Positions 16,250 to 25,268 of a DNA stretch of 36,961 bases are shown piece after piece. The stretch comes from Candidatus Rokuibacteriota bacterium (GTDB lineage: Bacteria; Methylomirabilota; Methylomirabilia; Rokubacteriales; CSP1-6): assembly GCA_023249095.1 (NCBI GenBank), contig JAHFDK010000028.1, positions 1 to 36,961 of the forward strand, given 5' to 3'. The stretch's first letter is position 1. Each line of letters opens with the position of its first letter. A program made the position numbers and the translations under genes. The notes below the pieces were generated by a model. That model was not told the origin of the DNA and searched no databases. It saw only the letters and a list, made by a program, of their open reading frames with translations.

Positions 16250-17347
16250 TCAGAGATCGATGTCCGCCCATACCAGATGGTGATCTGAGGCTTCCTCCGA
16301 AGTCTTTGTGACCGTGTCGAACGGCGTCCAAGTCGCGGGATGGTAGGAACCCCTCCGCTCGATTCCGGTGGTTCGAAGCTTCCCCCAGAGCGGTGACGAG
16401 AGGATGAGGTAGTCCAGCTTGTGGCTCGGGAGTCCCGTCTCGTACGTCCCGGGCCGGTCGGTTGGATAATCGGCGTGGTCGCTGACATCACGGAAGCCGG
16501 CGCCGAACAACGGGGCGAGCGGTGCGCTCGCGGGCACATCGTTGAGGTCGCCGGCGATCAGGACGTGCGGGCTGCGCTGGAGGGCCGCCATAGCGATCGC
16601 GTGCGTCCTCGTCGCCTGCGCGAGCCGCTTGTTCTGTGATTCCTGATCGTTCCCATTTCGCTTGGACTTGAAGTGATTCGGCAAGACCACGATGCTCTGC
16701 CCGACAGGCAGTTCGATGTCGTACTCCGGACAATCGCGCGAGAAGATCGGCATGCCGTTGGCGCCCACGTCGCTCACGTGCGAGCGGATCGCCCGGATGG
16801 GGAAGCGACTCATGATCCCGACATCGATGCCGCGATCATCGTTGCCGTCAATGACCATGAAGTGCGCGTAGTCGAGCTGGAACTTTGCCTGGAGGACCTG
16901 CTCGTGGAAGCGCTTCATCGTGGGCCGGTTCTCCACCTCGATGGTGACGAGGATGTCCGGCCGGATCGCGTCGATGACGCGGCCGGTGTTAAAGGTTGCG
17001 TTCCAGTCCACGTCGGAGCGTTTGAGCTCGAACCAACCGGTCCAGTCGGCCCGCCCGTTTGCCACTACCTGGAGCGGGGCATTTTGTGGCTTCTTGAAGA
17101 GCTGACCGCGAACCTTCTGGAGCTGTACGAGCGCGTTCTTCGGGGGATCGAGCAGGTGCCAACCGTACTTCTGCGACAATGTGAGCAGCTTTGCCTTGTC
17201 GGCGTCAAGGTACATATTCTTCGCGGTGATGGCATTGGCCGTGGCGTGATCCTCGATCGCCTCTCGCCCGGCCTCGTCCGTAGCGAGGTTCATCGCTGTC
17301 GGGCGCGTGAAGAGGTTCTCGAGGTTGAAAGTCGCGATCTTGATCAT
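16250..17347 (-). CDS. Endonuclease/exonuclease/phosphatase (EEP) family protein
   Basis: 365 residues of the DNase-I/EEP fold. The opening strand IKIATFNLENLF carries the conserved Asn, VTIEVEN the metal-binding Glu, GDLNDVP the Asp/Asn pair and SDHHLVWADI the C-terminal Asp-His. LPNHFKSKRNGND carries another conserved His/Lys region. These metal-dependent enzymes cut phosphodiesters in nucleic acids or lipids; the substrate is not known here. ATG 17347 was chosen because homology starts there and GGAGG lies 6 nt upstream. There is no signal peptide. It is the first gene inside the large tRNA-bounded module. Confidence 0.85.
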   Translation of the reverse strand: MIKIATFNLENLFTRPTAMNLATDEAGREAIEDHATANAITAKNMYLDADKAKLLTLSQKYGWHLLDPPKNALVQLQKVRGQLFKKPQNAPLQVVANGRADWTGWFELKRSDVDWNATFNTGRVIDAIRPDILVTIEVENRPTMKRFHEQVLQAKFQLDYAHFMVIDGNDDRGIDVGIMSRFPIRAIRSHVSDVGANGMPIFSRDCPEYDIELPVGQSIVVLPNHFKSKRNGNDQESQNKRLAQATRTHAIAMAALQRSPHVLIAGDLNDVPASAPLAPLFGAGFRDVSDHADYPTDRPGTYETGLPSHKLDYLILSSPLWGKLRTTGIERRGSYHPATWTPFDTVTKTSEEASDHHLVWADIDL

Positions 17348-17481
17348 TCCCTGCCTCCACTGTGGTCGTTCCCCCGTAGTGGCCATATGGTGCGGCGCTG
17401 CTGTTCCCGGCAGATCAGGTGATCGAATAGTGCGTGCTCGACCAACGCGGCCAGCCGCTCCTCGTGGCCTCGAAGCCTTCT

Positions 17482-18045
17482 TCACTGAGCGCTACCGTTA
17501 CGGACACAATCGGAACCGCAGGTACTCGCGCGGCACGGGATGGCGAACCGCCCGCACAGCGCGGAGACGTCGGCCCAGTCCGTCGCATCAACTTGGTAGC
17601 CAGTGTGAAAACGCACCAGCCACTCCGGCGTGATGCAGTCCACGGGCCGGCTCTTGACGGTGCCCTTTCCGGTCAGCGCCTCGGAGGGATAGTGCTCCCC
17701 GTTCTCAGCCGGCCCGTAGACCCCGCGTCCGTGCTCGTCGAGCACGATGACGTGGAAGTCGATCTGGTGCCCGGCGTCGTCGCCCAGAACGAAATTCCAG
17801 GCGCGCGTGTCGGGACGCGGCACCGGCGCGTATCCGCGACCTTGCAAAGCGGCAACAGCCACCGTTACGTCGCGCTCCTCGATGACGATGTCGACGTCGC
17901 CGTGAGGTCTCGTCTGGGAGCCGAGGCAGGCGTCGACGGCCCAGCCGCCGTCCAGCCAGACGCGAATGCCGTGGGCGTCCATCATGGCCAGGAAGCCGCC
18001 GACGTCGTCCGCGGTCATCTCCGGCTCAATCGGTGAACCCCTCAT
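17482..18045 (-). CDS. Nucleotidyltransferase-fold protein (LinB/ANT-like), C-terminal frameshift
   Basis: A 187-residue protein with the polymerase-beta-like core GGWAVDACLGSQTRPHGDVD; GG plus DxD are the nucleotide and metal ligands. It also has the DFHVIVLDEHGRG and WLVRFHTGY segments seen in lincosamide/aminoglycoside nucleotidyltransferase-type proteins. The start was set at ATG 18045. The last residues (PCRASTCGSDCVRNGSAQ) do not look native: adding one base near 17535 would give PVPREYLRFRLCP and a stop at 17498-17500, a more usual ending. The true substrate is unknown, and a resistance role should not be assumed. Confidence 0.7.
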   Translation of the reverse strand: MRGSPIEPEMTADDVGGFLAMMDAHGIRVWLDGGWAVDACLGSQTRPHGDVDIVIEERDVTVAVAALQGRGYAPVPRPDTRAWNFVLGDDAGHQIDFHVIVLDEHGRGVYGPAENGEHYPSEALTGKGTVKSRPVDCITPEWLVRFHTGYQVDATDWADVSALCGRFAIPCRASTCGSDCVRNGSAQ

Positions 18046-18114
18046 CGCAGAGCGCTCCAAACCCGCTGCATTGTACTGCGCCGTCGGCGGGGCTTTGAGG
18101 TTGTCGAACGCGGA

Positions 18115-18450
18115 ATGACTCGGCAGGGCTACGATCTCCAACTCACGCGCTACGACGAACGGAGCTGGCTCGCGACGTGCTACACGACCGGGATGGAGCA
18201 CTCGATCACGAGCGCGACCGCGTCAGCTTGGCAGCCGCCGCCGTGGCACGCGGTCCAGTCAGCGCCGCTGTGCTTCTCGGACGCGCGAGGGCTCCTTTGG
18301 ACTCTCTTGACCACCATGAGTATTCAGGCAATCATACGGCGTGCTTCAGAGGTACTGCGTAGTCCTCCTCGTCGCTGCCCTGCTCGCGCTGGTGCCCGCA
18401 GCCTACGCCGATCCGCCCGACCCGACGTGGATCGGCGGCTATTGGGATGA
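18115..18450 (+). CDS. Hypothetical small protein (doubtful extent)
   Basis: The first 50 or so residues, MTRQGYDLQLTRYDERSWLA followed by TCYTTGMEHS and PPWHAVQ, look protein-like, with aromatic and charged residues in a compact pattern. After about residue 55 the frame runs into the promoter and signal-peptide region of the next gene and is probably not native. It may be a short protein whose end is frameshifted. No function recognised. Confidence 0.3.
   Translation: MTRQGYDLQLTRYDERSWLATCYTTGMEHSITSATASAWQPPPWHAVQSAPLCFSDARGLLWTLLTTMSIQAIIRRASEVLRSPPRRCPARAGARSLRRSARPDVDRRLLG
18307..18335 (+). promoter_or_regulatory. Putative promoter of the small secreted protein gene
   Basis: TTGACC (18307-18312) and AATCAT (18330-18335) are spaced by 17 nt. 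The GTG start at 18341 is only 6 nt past the -10 box and lacks a ribosome site, so the message may be leaderless. Confidence 0.4.
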
Positions 18451-18625
18451 CGACGATTTCGACAACGTCGTCATTTTCATCGTCAGTGCGTGCGCCGTCG
18501 AAGTGCCATCGCTCACCGATTTAGGACCCTTGTGGACGCCTCTCATTGGCATCGAACCGTTGCCGCCGAGGTTCGTCCAGGTCTCGCCTCACGCCGCTGC
18601 TTCCCCCCGCGCGCCGCCAATATAG
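18341..18625 (+). CDS. Small secreted protein of unknown function
   Basis: 94 residues with a clear Sec signal peptide: basic start, hydrophobic core VVLLVAALLALVPAA and likely cleavage after AYA. The mature part begins DPPDPTWIGGYWDDDDFDNV, with an acidic Asp cluster, and ends in a proline-rich tail. No family recognised. The GTG start is supported by the signal peptide beginning immediately after it. The gap to asnB (18626-18815) shows nothing distinctive. Confidence 0.6.
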   Translation: MLQRYCVVLLVAALLALVPAAYADPPDPTWIGGYWDDDDFDNVVIFIVSACAVEVPSLTDLGPLWTPLIGIEPLPPRFVQVSPHAAASPRAPPI

Positions 18626-18815
18626 AGTCCCTGCCCGAGTCCTGATACTCGACTAGCGCCCTGGCGGCAGGTCGGCCAGAACGCCTTTTGGGTGTTCTGC
18701 CCTTGCACACCACTGGCTGGTCTCTACACCCGACGTGACTGCTGTGTGCATGGGAGGCATCCATGAACGGTCATGGTGGACTAGGCGCGCTCTGCGGGCT
18801 CTGAGACACCCCCCT

Positions 18816-20624
18816 ATGTGTGGCATCGCTGGCGTCCTGCTGAAGCGCGGTTGCGCGGACGAGGGCGCGTTACGGCGCATGGCCGGCGCGCTGGCGCACC
18901 GCGGTCCCGATGATCTGGGGGTACACGTGGCCGGGCCCCTCGGGCTGCTGCAGACCAGGCTGTCGATCATCGACCTGGAGCACGGCCACCAACCGATGGC
19001 CGACGGCCCGCTCACCCTCGCGGCCAACGGCGAGATCTACAACTTCATCGAGCTGCGTCGTGCGCTCGAAGCCCGCGGTCGCCGCTTCACGACGAACTCG
19101 GATAGTGAGACGATCCTGCACGCCTACGCGCTCGACGGGCTCCACGCGCTGGCATCCCTCAACGGCATGTTTGCGTTCGCCTTGTACGATGCCCGCCGCG
19201 CGGAGTTGCTGCTTGGGCGCGACCGCCTCGGCATCAAGCCGCTATACTACGCACAGCTACCGGACCGGTTGTTATTCGCGTCCGAGCTGAAGGCGCTACT
19301 CGCGGTCTGGCCCGGCGAGCCGGCGCTCGAGCCCGGCGCGCTAGTACAGTACCTGCAGAACCACTTCAACACCGGCGGGCGTAGCCTCGTTTGTGGTATC
19401 CGCCGCGTGCCACCGGGCGCGGCGCTGGTGGTCGACGCGGAGCTGCAGCTGCACGAGCACCATTACTGGTCACTGCTCGACGTGCCCTCGCGCCAGCTCC
19501 ACTTCGAGCAGGCCGCTGAGGAATTTGAGCCTCTCTTCCGCCAGGTGATGCTCGAGCACCTGCGCGGCGACGTGCCCTACGGCTTGTTCCTGTCGAGCGG
19601 CGTCGACTCGGGCGTTCTGCTGGCGATGATGAGCGAGCTCACGGGTCAGCCCGTGCGCACGTTCTCGATCGGTTATCGGGACGCGTCCATCTCCGCCGAC
19701 GAGCTGCCCGACGCCACCGCGATTGCGCACCGTTTCGGCGCCGAGCACACCGAGATCGTGCTCGACCGTGACGCCGCGTTCCGGCGCCTGCCGCACACGA
19801 TCTGGGCCACGGATGATCTGCTGCACGACTACGCCTGCCTGCCGACTTCGTTCCTGGCCGAGCGTGCGGCTCGCGATCTGAAGGTAATACTGACCGGCGA
19901 AGGTGGAGACGAGGTCTTTGCCGGCTACGGCCGCTACCGTCGAACGCTGCCGCAGCGCTGGTTGAAAAATCTGGTATCGCCCGGCTCGGGCGGCTTCCGC
20001 ACGCGCGGCCAGTGGACCAGCGGCTGGATTCGGCGGGCGTTTGGCGCCGAGCTGAAGGCGGCGGCCGCCGCGCACCGGGCGCCCTTCATCGCCGCGTGGC
20101 AGGCGGCGCCGAACGCCTGGAGCGACGTCACGCGCTGCCAGTTCACCGACCTCTGCACCTGGCTGCCTGACGATCTGCTGGTCAAGGCCGATCGCGTGCT
20201 GATGGGCTTCGGGCTCGAAGGCCGGGTGCCGTTCCTCGACCATCGCGTGGTCGAGTTCGGTTTGGGGCTGTCCGACGCCCTGAAGGTCGGGGGCCGCCAG
20301 GGCAAGCTATTCCTGAAGCGCTGGGCCGAGCGGCGGATCCCGCCCGAGCACCTGTGGCGGCGCAAGCGCGGCTTCTACGTACCGGTCCGCCAATGGTTGC
20401 GCGGCGAATTCCTCGATGGCCTCGCGGCACGACTGCCCGAGCATCCGGTGATCCAGCGTTGGTTCCGACCTGAGGGCGTCGCCACACTGGTGCGCGAGCA
20501 GCAGAGGGGCGGGAACACCAGCCGCGCGATCTGGGGGCTGATGCAGCTCGCGATCTGGCACCGCATCTTCATCGAGGGTCACGTGCCGAGCCGCGACGAG
20601 GATCCGCTCGAGTGGATCGCGTGA
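18816..20624 (+). CDS. asnB: Asparagine synthase (glutamine-hydrolysing)
   Basis: 602 residues. The N-terminal class-II glutamine amidotransferase domain begins MCGIAGV, so Cys2 becomes the N-terminal nucleophile; NGEIYNF and RDRLGIKPLYY follow. The C-terminal synthetase domain has the pyrophosphate loop LSSGVDSG and ILTGEGGDEVFAGYGRY. It makes asparagine from aspartate, ATP and glutamine, or amidates another carboxylate in surface-sugar or natural-product pathways, as AsnB paralogues in accessory regions often do. ATG 18816 is fixed by the Cys2 requirement. It lies in the 10.6-kb tRNA-bounded module and converges with the peptide-binding protein gene 46 nt away. Confidence 0.92.
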   Translation: MCGIAGVLLKRGCADEGALRRMAGALAHRGPDDLGVHVAGPLGLLQTRLSIIDLEHGHQPMADGPLTLAANGEIYNFIELRRALEARGRRFTTNSDSETILHAYALDGLHALASLNGMFAFALYDARRAELLLGRDRLGIKPLYYAQLPDRLLFASELKALLAVWPGEPALEPGALVQYLQNHFNTGGRSLVCGIRRVPPGAALVVDAELQLHEHHYWSLLDVPSRQLHFEQAAEEFEPLFRQVMLEHLRGDVPYGLFLSSGVDSGVLLAMMSELTGQPVRTFSIGYRDASISADELPDATAIAHRFGAEHTEIVLDRDAAFRRLPHTIWATDDLLHDYACLPTSFLAERAARDLKVILTGEGGDEVFAGYGRYRRTLPQRWLKNLVSPGSGGFRTRGQWTSGWIRRAFGAELKAAAAAHRAPFIAAWQAAPNAWSDVTRCQFTDLCTWLPDDLLVKADRVLMGFGLEGRVPFLDHRVVEFGLGLSDALKVGGRQGKLFLKRWAERRIPPEHLWRRKRGFYVPVRQWLRGEFLDGLAARLPEHPVIQRWFRPEGVATLVREQQRGGNTSRAIWGLMQLAIWHRIFIEGHVPSRDEDPLEWIA

Positions 20625-20670
20625 ACGCCGTCACCCGTGCGAGCGCGGAGCAGGAGGGAGAATGCTTCGC

Positions 20671-22272
20671 TCAGTCCTCGCTGAGCCACACGTCCTGGAG
20701 TTTCTGGTTCGAGTAATGATTCGGCGGCGCCACGTAGTTCTTCACCTTCGCCCAGTGCACCACGCTCCGCGCCCACCAGATGCCCGGGATGTAGTACACG
20801 TGCCCGAGCACGATCTTCTCGATCTCGTTGATGAGCTTCTTGCGTTCTGTGGAATCCAGAGCCCTCGCCTGGCGCGTGAAGAGGTCGTCGATCCTCGGAT
20901 CGGAGAATCGCCCCCAGTTGTTGCTGTCGCCCGTGGTGTACCGCTCGAGGAACTGGTCGGGGTCATCCATGAAGTTGAACGAGGGGCTGACGATCAGCTC
21001 GAAGTTGCCGGTGTCCCGGCCATCCGCGAACCAGGACGCCGACTCGAGAGGCCGGTGCTCGACCTCGATGCCGATCTTGCGCCACTCCTGGATCACGAAC
21101 ACGCCGAAGTCGATGTACGGGACTCGGACGTTGCGGTTTTTCAAAACCGCTTTGAATCCGTTGGGGTAACCTGCCTCGGCCAGGAGGCGTTTGGCCTCGG
21201 CGCGATTCTTCTCCATGTTCTTCCCGAAGCCCGGAAACTTTTGAAGCTCGGCGTCCGACATCGCCCACTCCGTCGCAGGACGCATCAGCCCGCCGACGTC
21301 CTTGAGGCTCGCGATGGGGTAGAGCACGCGACTCGCGGTGTACCGATCGAGACCGAGCGTCAGCGCCTTACGGACGCGTTCGTCGTTGAAGGGCTTGATC
21401 GTCTGGTTCACCGCAATGCCGAAGATGCCGGTGGCCGGTGTATCTTGCACGACCACCTTGTCGCCGAGCTGCTTCCGGATCGCCTCGACCTCAGACTGCG
21501 GCATGGTGCGGAACTCGATGTACGCGCGCCCGGAGCGAATGGCCGCCGCGCGCACCGACGTCTCTGTGCTGACGAAGAACTTGTAGCCGTCGAGATACGG
21601 TCGGTCCTTGATGAAGTAGTCGGGGTTCCGCTCGCCCTCGAAAGTGGATCCGGGCGTGCGGCTCTTGAACTTGAAGGGCCCGGACCCGACGATGCTCGCC
21701 TTGAAGTAGTTCGGATCCTTGTCGAGGTACTTCTTCGGATAGATCACGTTCCACGGCGAGGCCAGATTGGCCAGGAGTGACGCCGATGGGTGCTTGAGCT
21801 TGAACACGATGGTGCTCGCATCGGGAGTCTCGATGCTCGTGATCGCGGCATAGGCGTTCCTGCGGATGCTGCGGACGCCGGCCGGCGGAAACACGATCTT
21901 TTCGTAGGTCGCCTTGACGTCCGCCGCAGTCAACGGCGAGCCGTCGTGAAATCGAATCCCCTGCCGGAGCTTGAACGTGTACGTGAGTCCATCAGCCGCG
22001 ATCTTCCACTCGGTCGCCACGTCGCCGATGACCTTGGGGTAATGGTAGGGATCGATCTGGAGCAAGGTGCTGTAGCACGGCGCCACGAGCTCGAGAGTGG
22101 CGAACGTCTCCTCCTGGTGCGAATCGAGGCTTGGCGCGTCGGCGGCGATCGCGGCGAGCAGCACACCGCCGCGTCGTGGCGTCTCCGCCGCGCGCGCAGG
22201 AGGAGCCGGCGCGACGAGAACAGCGATCGAGACCACGGCCGTGAAGACGACGAGTGTGCGATGACTCCTCAT
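20671..22272 (-). CDS. Peptide/oligopeptide-type ABC solute-binding protein (SBP_bac_5)
   Basis: 533 residues with a Sec signal (about residues 1-28, ending PARAAE). It has the DppA/OppA family landmarks WKIAADGLTYTFKLRQGIRF, HDGSPLTAADVKATYE and the C-terminal RIDDLFTRQARALD. The ligand may be a peptide, a nickel complex or another small molecule. ATG 22272 is preceded by a GAGGA ribosome site that lies inside the tail of the upstream truncated paralogue. No permease or ATPase genes accompany it in the window. Confidence 0.9.
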   Translation of the reverse strand: MRSHRTLVVFTAVVSIAVLVAPAPPARAAETPRRGGVLLAAIAADAPSLDSHQEETFATLELVAPCYSTLLQIDPYHYPKVIGDVATEWKIAADGLTYTFKLRQGIRFHDGSPLTAADVKATYEKIVFPPAGVRSIRRNAYAAITSIETPDASTIVFKLKHPSASLLANLASPWNVIYPKKYLDKDPNYFKASIVGSGPFKFKSRTPGSTFEGERNPDYFIKDRPYLDGYKFFVSTETSVRAAAIRSGRAYIEFRTMPQSEVEAIRKQLGDKVVVQDTPATGIFGIAVNQTIKPFNDERVRKALTLGLDRYTASRVLYPIASLKDVGGLMRPATEWAMSDAELQKFPGFGKNMEKNRAEAKRLLAEAGYPNGFKAVLKNRNVRVPYIDFGVFVIQEWRKIGIEVEHRPLESASWFADGRDTGNFELIVSPSFNFMDDPDQFLERYTTGDSNNWGRFSDPRIDDLFTRQARALDSTERKKLINEIEKIVLGHVYYIPGIWWARSVVHWAKVKNYVAPPNHYSNQKLQDVWLSED

Positions 22273-22276
22273 GATG

Positions 22277-22588
22277 TCAGTCCTCGCCGAGCCAGACGTC
22301 CTGAAGCTTCTGGTTCGAAAAATGGTGGGGCGGCGCGACGTAGTTCTTCACCTTCGCCCAGCGCACGATGGTGCGCGCCCACCAGAGTCCCGGGATGTAG
22401 TACGCATTCTCGAGCACGATCTTCTCGATCTCGTTGACGAGCCGCTTGCGCTCGGACGGGTCGAGGGTTCTCGTCTGCCGGACGAAGAGATCGTCGATCC
22501 TGGGATCGGAGAACCGTCCCCAGTTACTCGAGTCGTCCGTGGTGTAGCGATCGAGGAACAGGTCGGGATGGTCCATGTAGTTGAAGGT
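22277..22588 (-). pseudogene. C-terminal fragment of a second SBP_bac_5 gene
   Basis: The last 99 residues match the C-terminus of the downstream binding protein at 77 of 99 positions by eye, including NWGRFSDPRIDDLF and WAKVKNYVAPP. The frame starts abruptly at TFNYMDHP next to a 50-bp promoter-like repeat (22594-22643). It ends 5 nt before the intact copy. This is a truncated upstream member of a tandem duplication. Confidence 0.85.
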
Positions 22589-22593
22589 TCAGC

Positions 22594-22643
22594 GCCCCCG
22601 CCGGGCGCCACGATCGCGCCTCCGGCGGCCGAAGTCAAGCGCC
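22594..22643 (-). repeat. 50-bp promoter-like dispersed repeat, copy 1
   Basis: It matches 30390-30439 at 46 of 50 positions. On the minus strand it contains GCGCTTGACT, a 17-nt spacer and GATCGT, like a -35/-10 pair. It abuts the break point of the truncated SBP gene. Confidence 0.75.
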
Positions 22644-22825
22644 GCGCGAATGCAAAGGGCGCCGACTCTCGTCCGCGCGGAAGATCGGTGAAGGGGAGAC
22701 TGTGCCGTAAATCAGCCGGGCGAGCAATTGCGCTACGAATGCCATGTCGACATATGGGCCCTGTGGGTATGCCCATACGCCCCTGCCTTGAAAACCCGAT
22801 CATAGAAATCGAGATCGAGATCAGG

Positions 22826-24225
22826 CCGCCCTCCACCCGGGCGCTGGCCTCCCGGCTCCGCGTGGCGCGCGCCTCGGTGGTGTCGGCCTACGAGCAGTTG
22901 CTAGCCGAAGGCTACCTGGCCGGCAAGGTTGGCTCCGGCACGTACATCTCTTCAGATCTTCCGGAGCCGCTCGAGCGACGCGCAGTACCTCGGACGCCGA
23001 TCACGGCGCGGCGGCCGCATGTGCCGCCGCCGGCGACGCGGCTGGAGCGGCTCGCTCAGGCGACGGGCGAGAGTGAAACGCGGCCGTTCGCGATGGGCCG
23101 CTGTCGCGGCGATGCGCGCACGTCGAGACCTGGCGCCGGCTCAGCCAGCGCGCCCTGCGCGCGCTAGGCCCGGCCCACCTCGGCTACTCGGACGCGCGCG
23201 GCTTGCCGGAACTCCGCCGGACGCTCAGCGACTACCTGCAGGTGGCGCGCGCGGTCCGTTGCGAGCCCGACCAGATCGTGATCACGGCCGGAACGCAGCA
23301 GGCAGTTGACCTGGCCATCCGCGTCCTCCTCGAGCCTGGGGACGAGGCCTGGGTGGAGGATCCTGGCTACCCGATGACACGGGCGGCGCTTCTCGCCGCG
23401 GACGTGCGGGCCCGCGCGGTGCCCGTGGACGGCCAGGGCCTCGACGTGACCGCAGGCCGCCGAGCTGCACCAAAGGCGAGGGTTGCGTTCGTAACGCCGT
23501 CGAACCAGTACCCGCTCGGGATGGTGCTGTCGATGCCGCGACGTCTCGAGCTGTTAGCGTGGGCGCGCGCGGCCGGCGCGTGGATCGTCGAGGATGACTT
23601 CGACAGCGAATTCCGCTACGCGGGCCGGCCGCTGGCGTCGCTGCAGGGGCTGGATGACGGCGAGCGCGTCATCTATACCGGGACGTTCAACAAGGTGCTC
23701 TTTCCCGGCCTGCGCATCGGCTTCGCAGTGGTGCCCCGCCCGCTGCTACGCGCGTTCGTCACCGCCCGCTACCTGGCTGACCGCCATCCGCCCAGCCTGA
23801 CCCAGGCGGTCCCCGCCGAGTTCATGAGCCAGGGCCACTTCACCGCGCACCTACGCAGGATGCGCCAGCTCTACCGCGACCAGCGCGACAGGCTGGCCCT
23901 GGAGTTGGAGCGCCGGGCCGACGCAGACGTCGCGCTCGACGTGCCCGACCACGGCATGCACATCGTCGCCTACCTGCGCCATGGCCGTCCGGACGTGGCG
24001 GTCGAGCGGGCCGCCGCCACGCGCGACGTTGTCGTACGGGCGATCAGCCCCCTCTACACGGTAGCGCCGCCACGCTCGGGCCTCCTGTTGGGGTTTACCG
24101 GGTTCGCCCCGGACACCATTGCGCCCGCCGTCGCGCGCCTGGCGGCGAGCTTCGGCGACATCGGGCGGCGCGGCGAGGTACGTCTGGCGTCTCGCGCCCG
24201 GCGATCGGTCAAGGCTGAGCCCTGA
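22826..24225 (+). pseudogene. MocR-type regulator (GntR wHTH + aminotransferase fold), truncated and frameshifted
   Basis: The winged-helix part is seen from PPSTRALASRLRVARASV to GKVGSGTYIS, but the first roughly 40 residues of a normal GntR domain are missing; the sequence upstream is a short GAGATC tandem repeat. The frame then shifts near 23095-23125. The remainder continues in another frame as ALGPAHLGYSDARGLPELRR and a full class-I aminotransferase-like domain, with the PLP lysine region YTGTFNKVLFPGLRIGF. MocR regulators usually control PLP or amino-sugar genes. A 7-bp inverted repeat TATGGGC/GCCCATA (22753-22777) lies upstream and could be an old operator. Confidence 0.8.
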
Positions 24226-24274
24226 ACGACAGGGCGCTTGTCAGTGGTCTGCTCGGATCCTCGAGAAGTGGATC

Positions 24275-24303
24275 TTTCGACCGAGGCAACACGACACTAT
24301 ATT
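24275..24303 (+). promoter_or_regulatory. Putative promoter of the PhzF-like gene
   Basis: TATATT (24298-24303) is a strong -10 box, with a weak TTTCGA at 24275-24280 17 nt upstream. The ATG at 24311 lies 7 nt after the -10 box with no ribosome site, so the transcript may be leaderless. Confidence 0.4.
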
Positions 24304-24310
24304 CGGCTGT

Positions 24311-25237
24311 ATGGGGAGGCAATATCGCTACGTAACGGTCGATGTGTTTACCGATCGCGCGTTCACTGGAAATCCTCTTGCGGTCATCACGAACGCGACC
24401 GGCCTGACGCCGGAAGAAATGCAGGCGATCGCGAGCGAGTTCAATTACTCCGAATCGACGTTCGTGCTTCCGCCCGAGGATCCGGCCCACACCGCACGTG
24501 TGCGGATCTTTACCCGCCGGAACGAGATCCAGTTTGCGGGACATCCGAACATAGGGACCGCCTTCGCGATCGCGCACGCGGCTGAGAACAGTGGAGCCGC
24601 CGTCTGGCCGACGCTTTTTTTCGAGGAGGGTGTCGGTCTGGTCCCCGTAGATGTGTTACGGGAGACCGACGGTCGCGTAATCGGCGCAACGCTCACGGCT
24701 CCGCAACCGCTCATCATCGGCAGGATGATCCCTGCGGCGGTTGTGGCGAGGTGCGTCGGACTCGAGCCCACCGCTGTGCGAACATCCACCCATGAGCCCG
24801 TCACCGCATCGATCGGGTTGCCGTTCGTCATCGCAGAAGTTGCACGCGACATGATCGGAGCGGCACAGCCGGACGCGACGGCATTCGCCGACGCCGCCCG
24901 ACGCTTTCCGTTCGAGACCGGCCGCTTCTCCATCCATCTTTATGCCCGAACAGGCGGCGAGAGAGGAGAAGCAGAGTTCCAGGCGCGAATGTTCTCCCCC
25001 TTCGGGGGAACGGTGGAGGATCCCGCCACTGGCAGTGCCAACGGCGCGCTCGTTGCTCTCCTAGCGAGCCTCGATCCGGCGGCGAACGCTCTTCTCTCCT
25101 TCAACGTTCTGCAGGGAGTCGAAATGGGACGACCCAGCGTACTCGCGGTGAGCGCCGAGAAACGAGGCGGCGCGATCGTCCGGGTGCGGGTCGGTGGGCG
25201 GTGCGCTCCAGTGATGGCAGGAACTCTTGTCGTCTGA
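24311..25237 (+). CDS. PhzF-family isomerase-like protein
   Basis: 308 residues of the PhzF/diaminopimelate-epimerase-like fold. The motifs are FTGNPLAVI, the catalytic-type Glu in FNYSESTFV, ELQFAGHPNIGTA-like IQFAGHPNIGTAFA, and GGTVEDPATGSANGAL near the C-terminus. PhzF itself isomerises trans-2,3-dihydro-3-hydroxyanthranilate; most relatives have unknown substrates and no phenazine genes are nearby, so that activity should not be assumed. The stop lies close to the start of the phosphoesterase gene, which suggests a two-gene unit. Confidence 0.88.
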   Translation: MGRQYRYVTVDVFTDRAFTGNPLAVITNATGLTPEEMQAIASEFNYSESTFVLPPEDPAHTARVRIFTRRNEIQFAGHPNIGTAFAIAHAAENSGAAVWPTLFFEEGVGLVPVDVLRETDGRVIGATLTAPQPLIIGRMIPAAVVARCVGLEPTAVRTSTHEPVTASIGLPFVIAEVARDMIGAAQPDATAFADAARRFPFETGRFSIHLYARTGGERGEAEFQARMFSPFGGTVEDPATGSANGALVALLASLDPAANALLSFNVLQGVEMGRPSVLAVSAEKRGGAIVRVRVGGRCAPVMAGTLVV

Positions 25238-25268
25238 ACACCAGACATTCGAGAGGATACCCGCCCTG

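Noticed and set aside
24311..25237. Phenazine biosynthesis
   Set aside because: No other phz genes are present, and PhzF-fold proteins are widespread with other roles.
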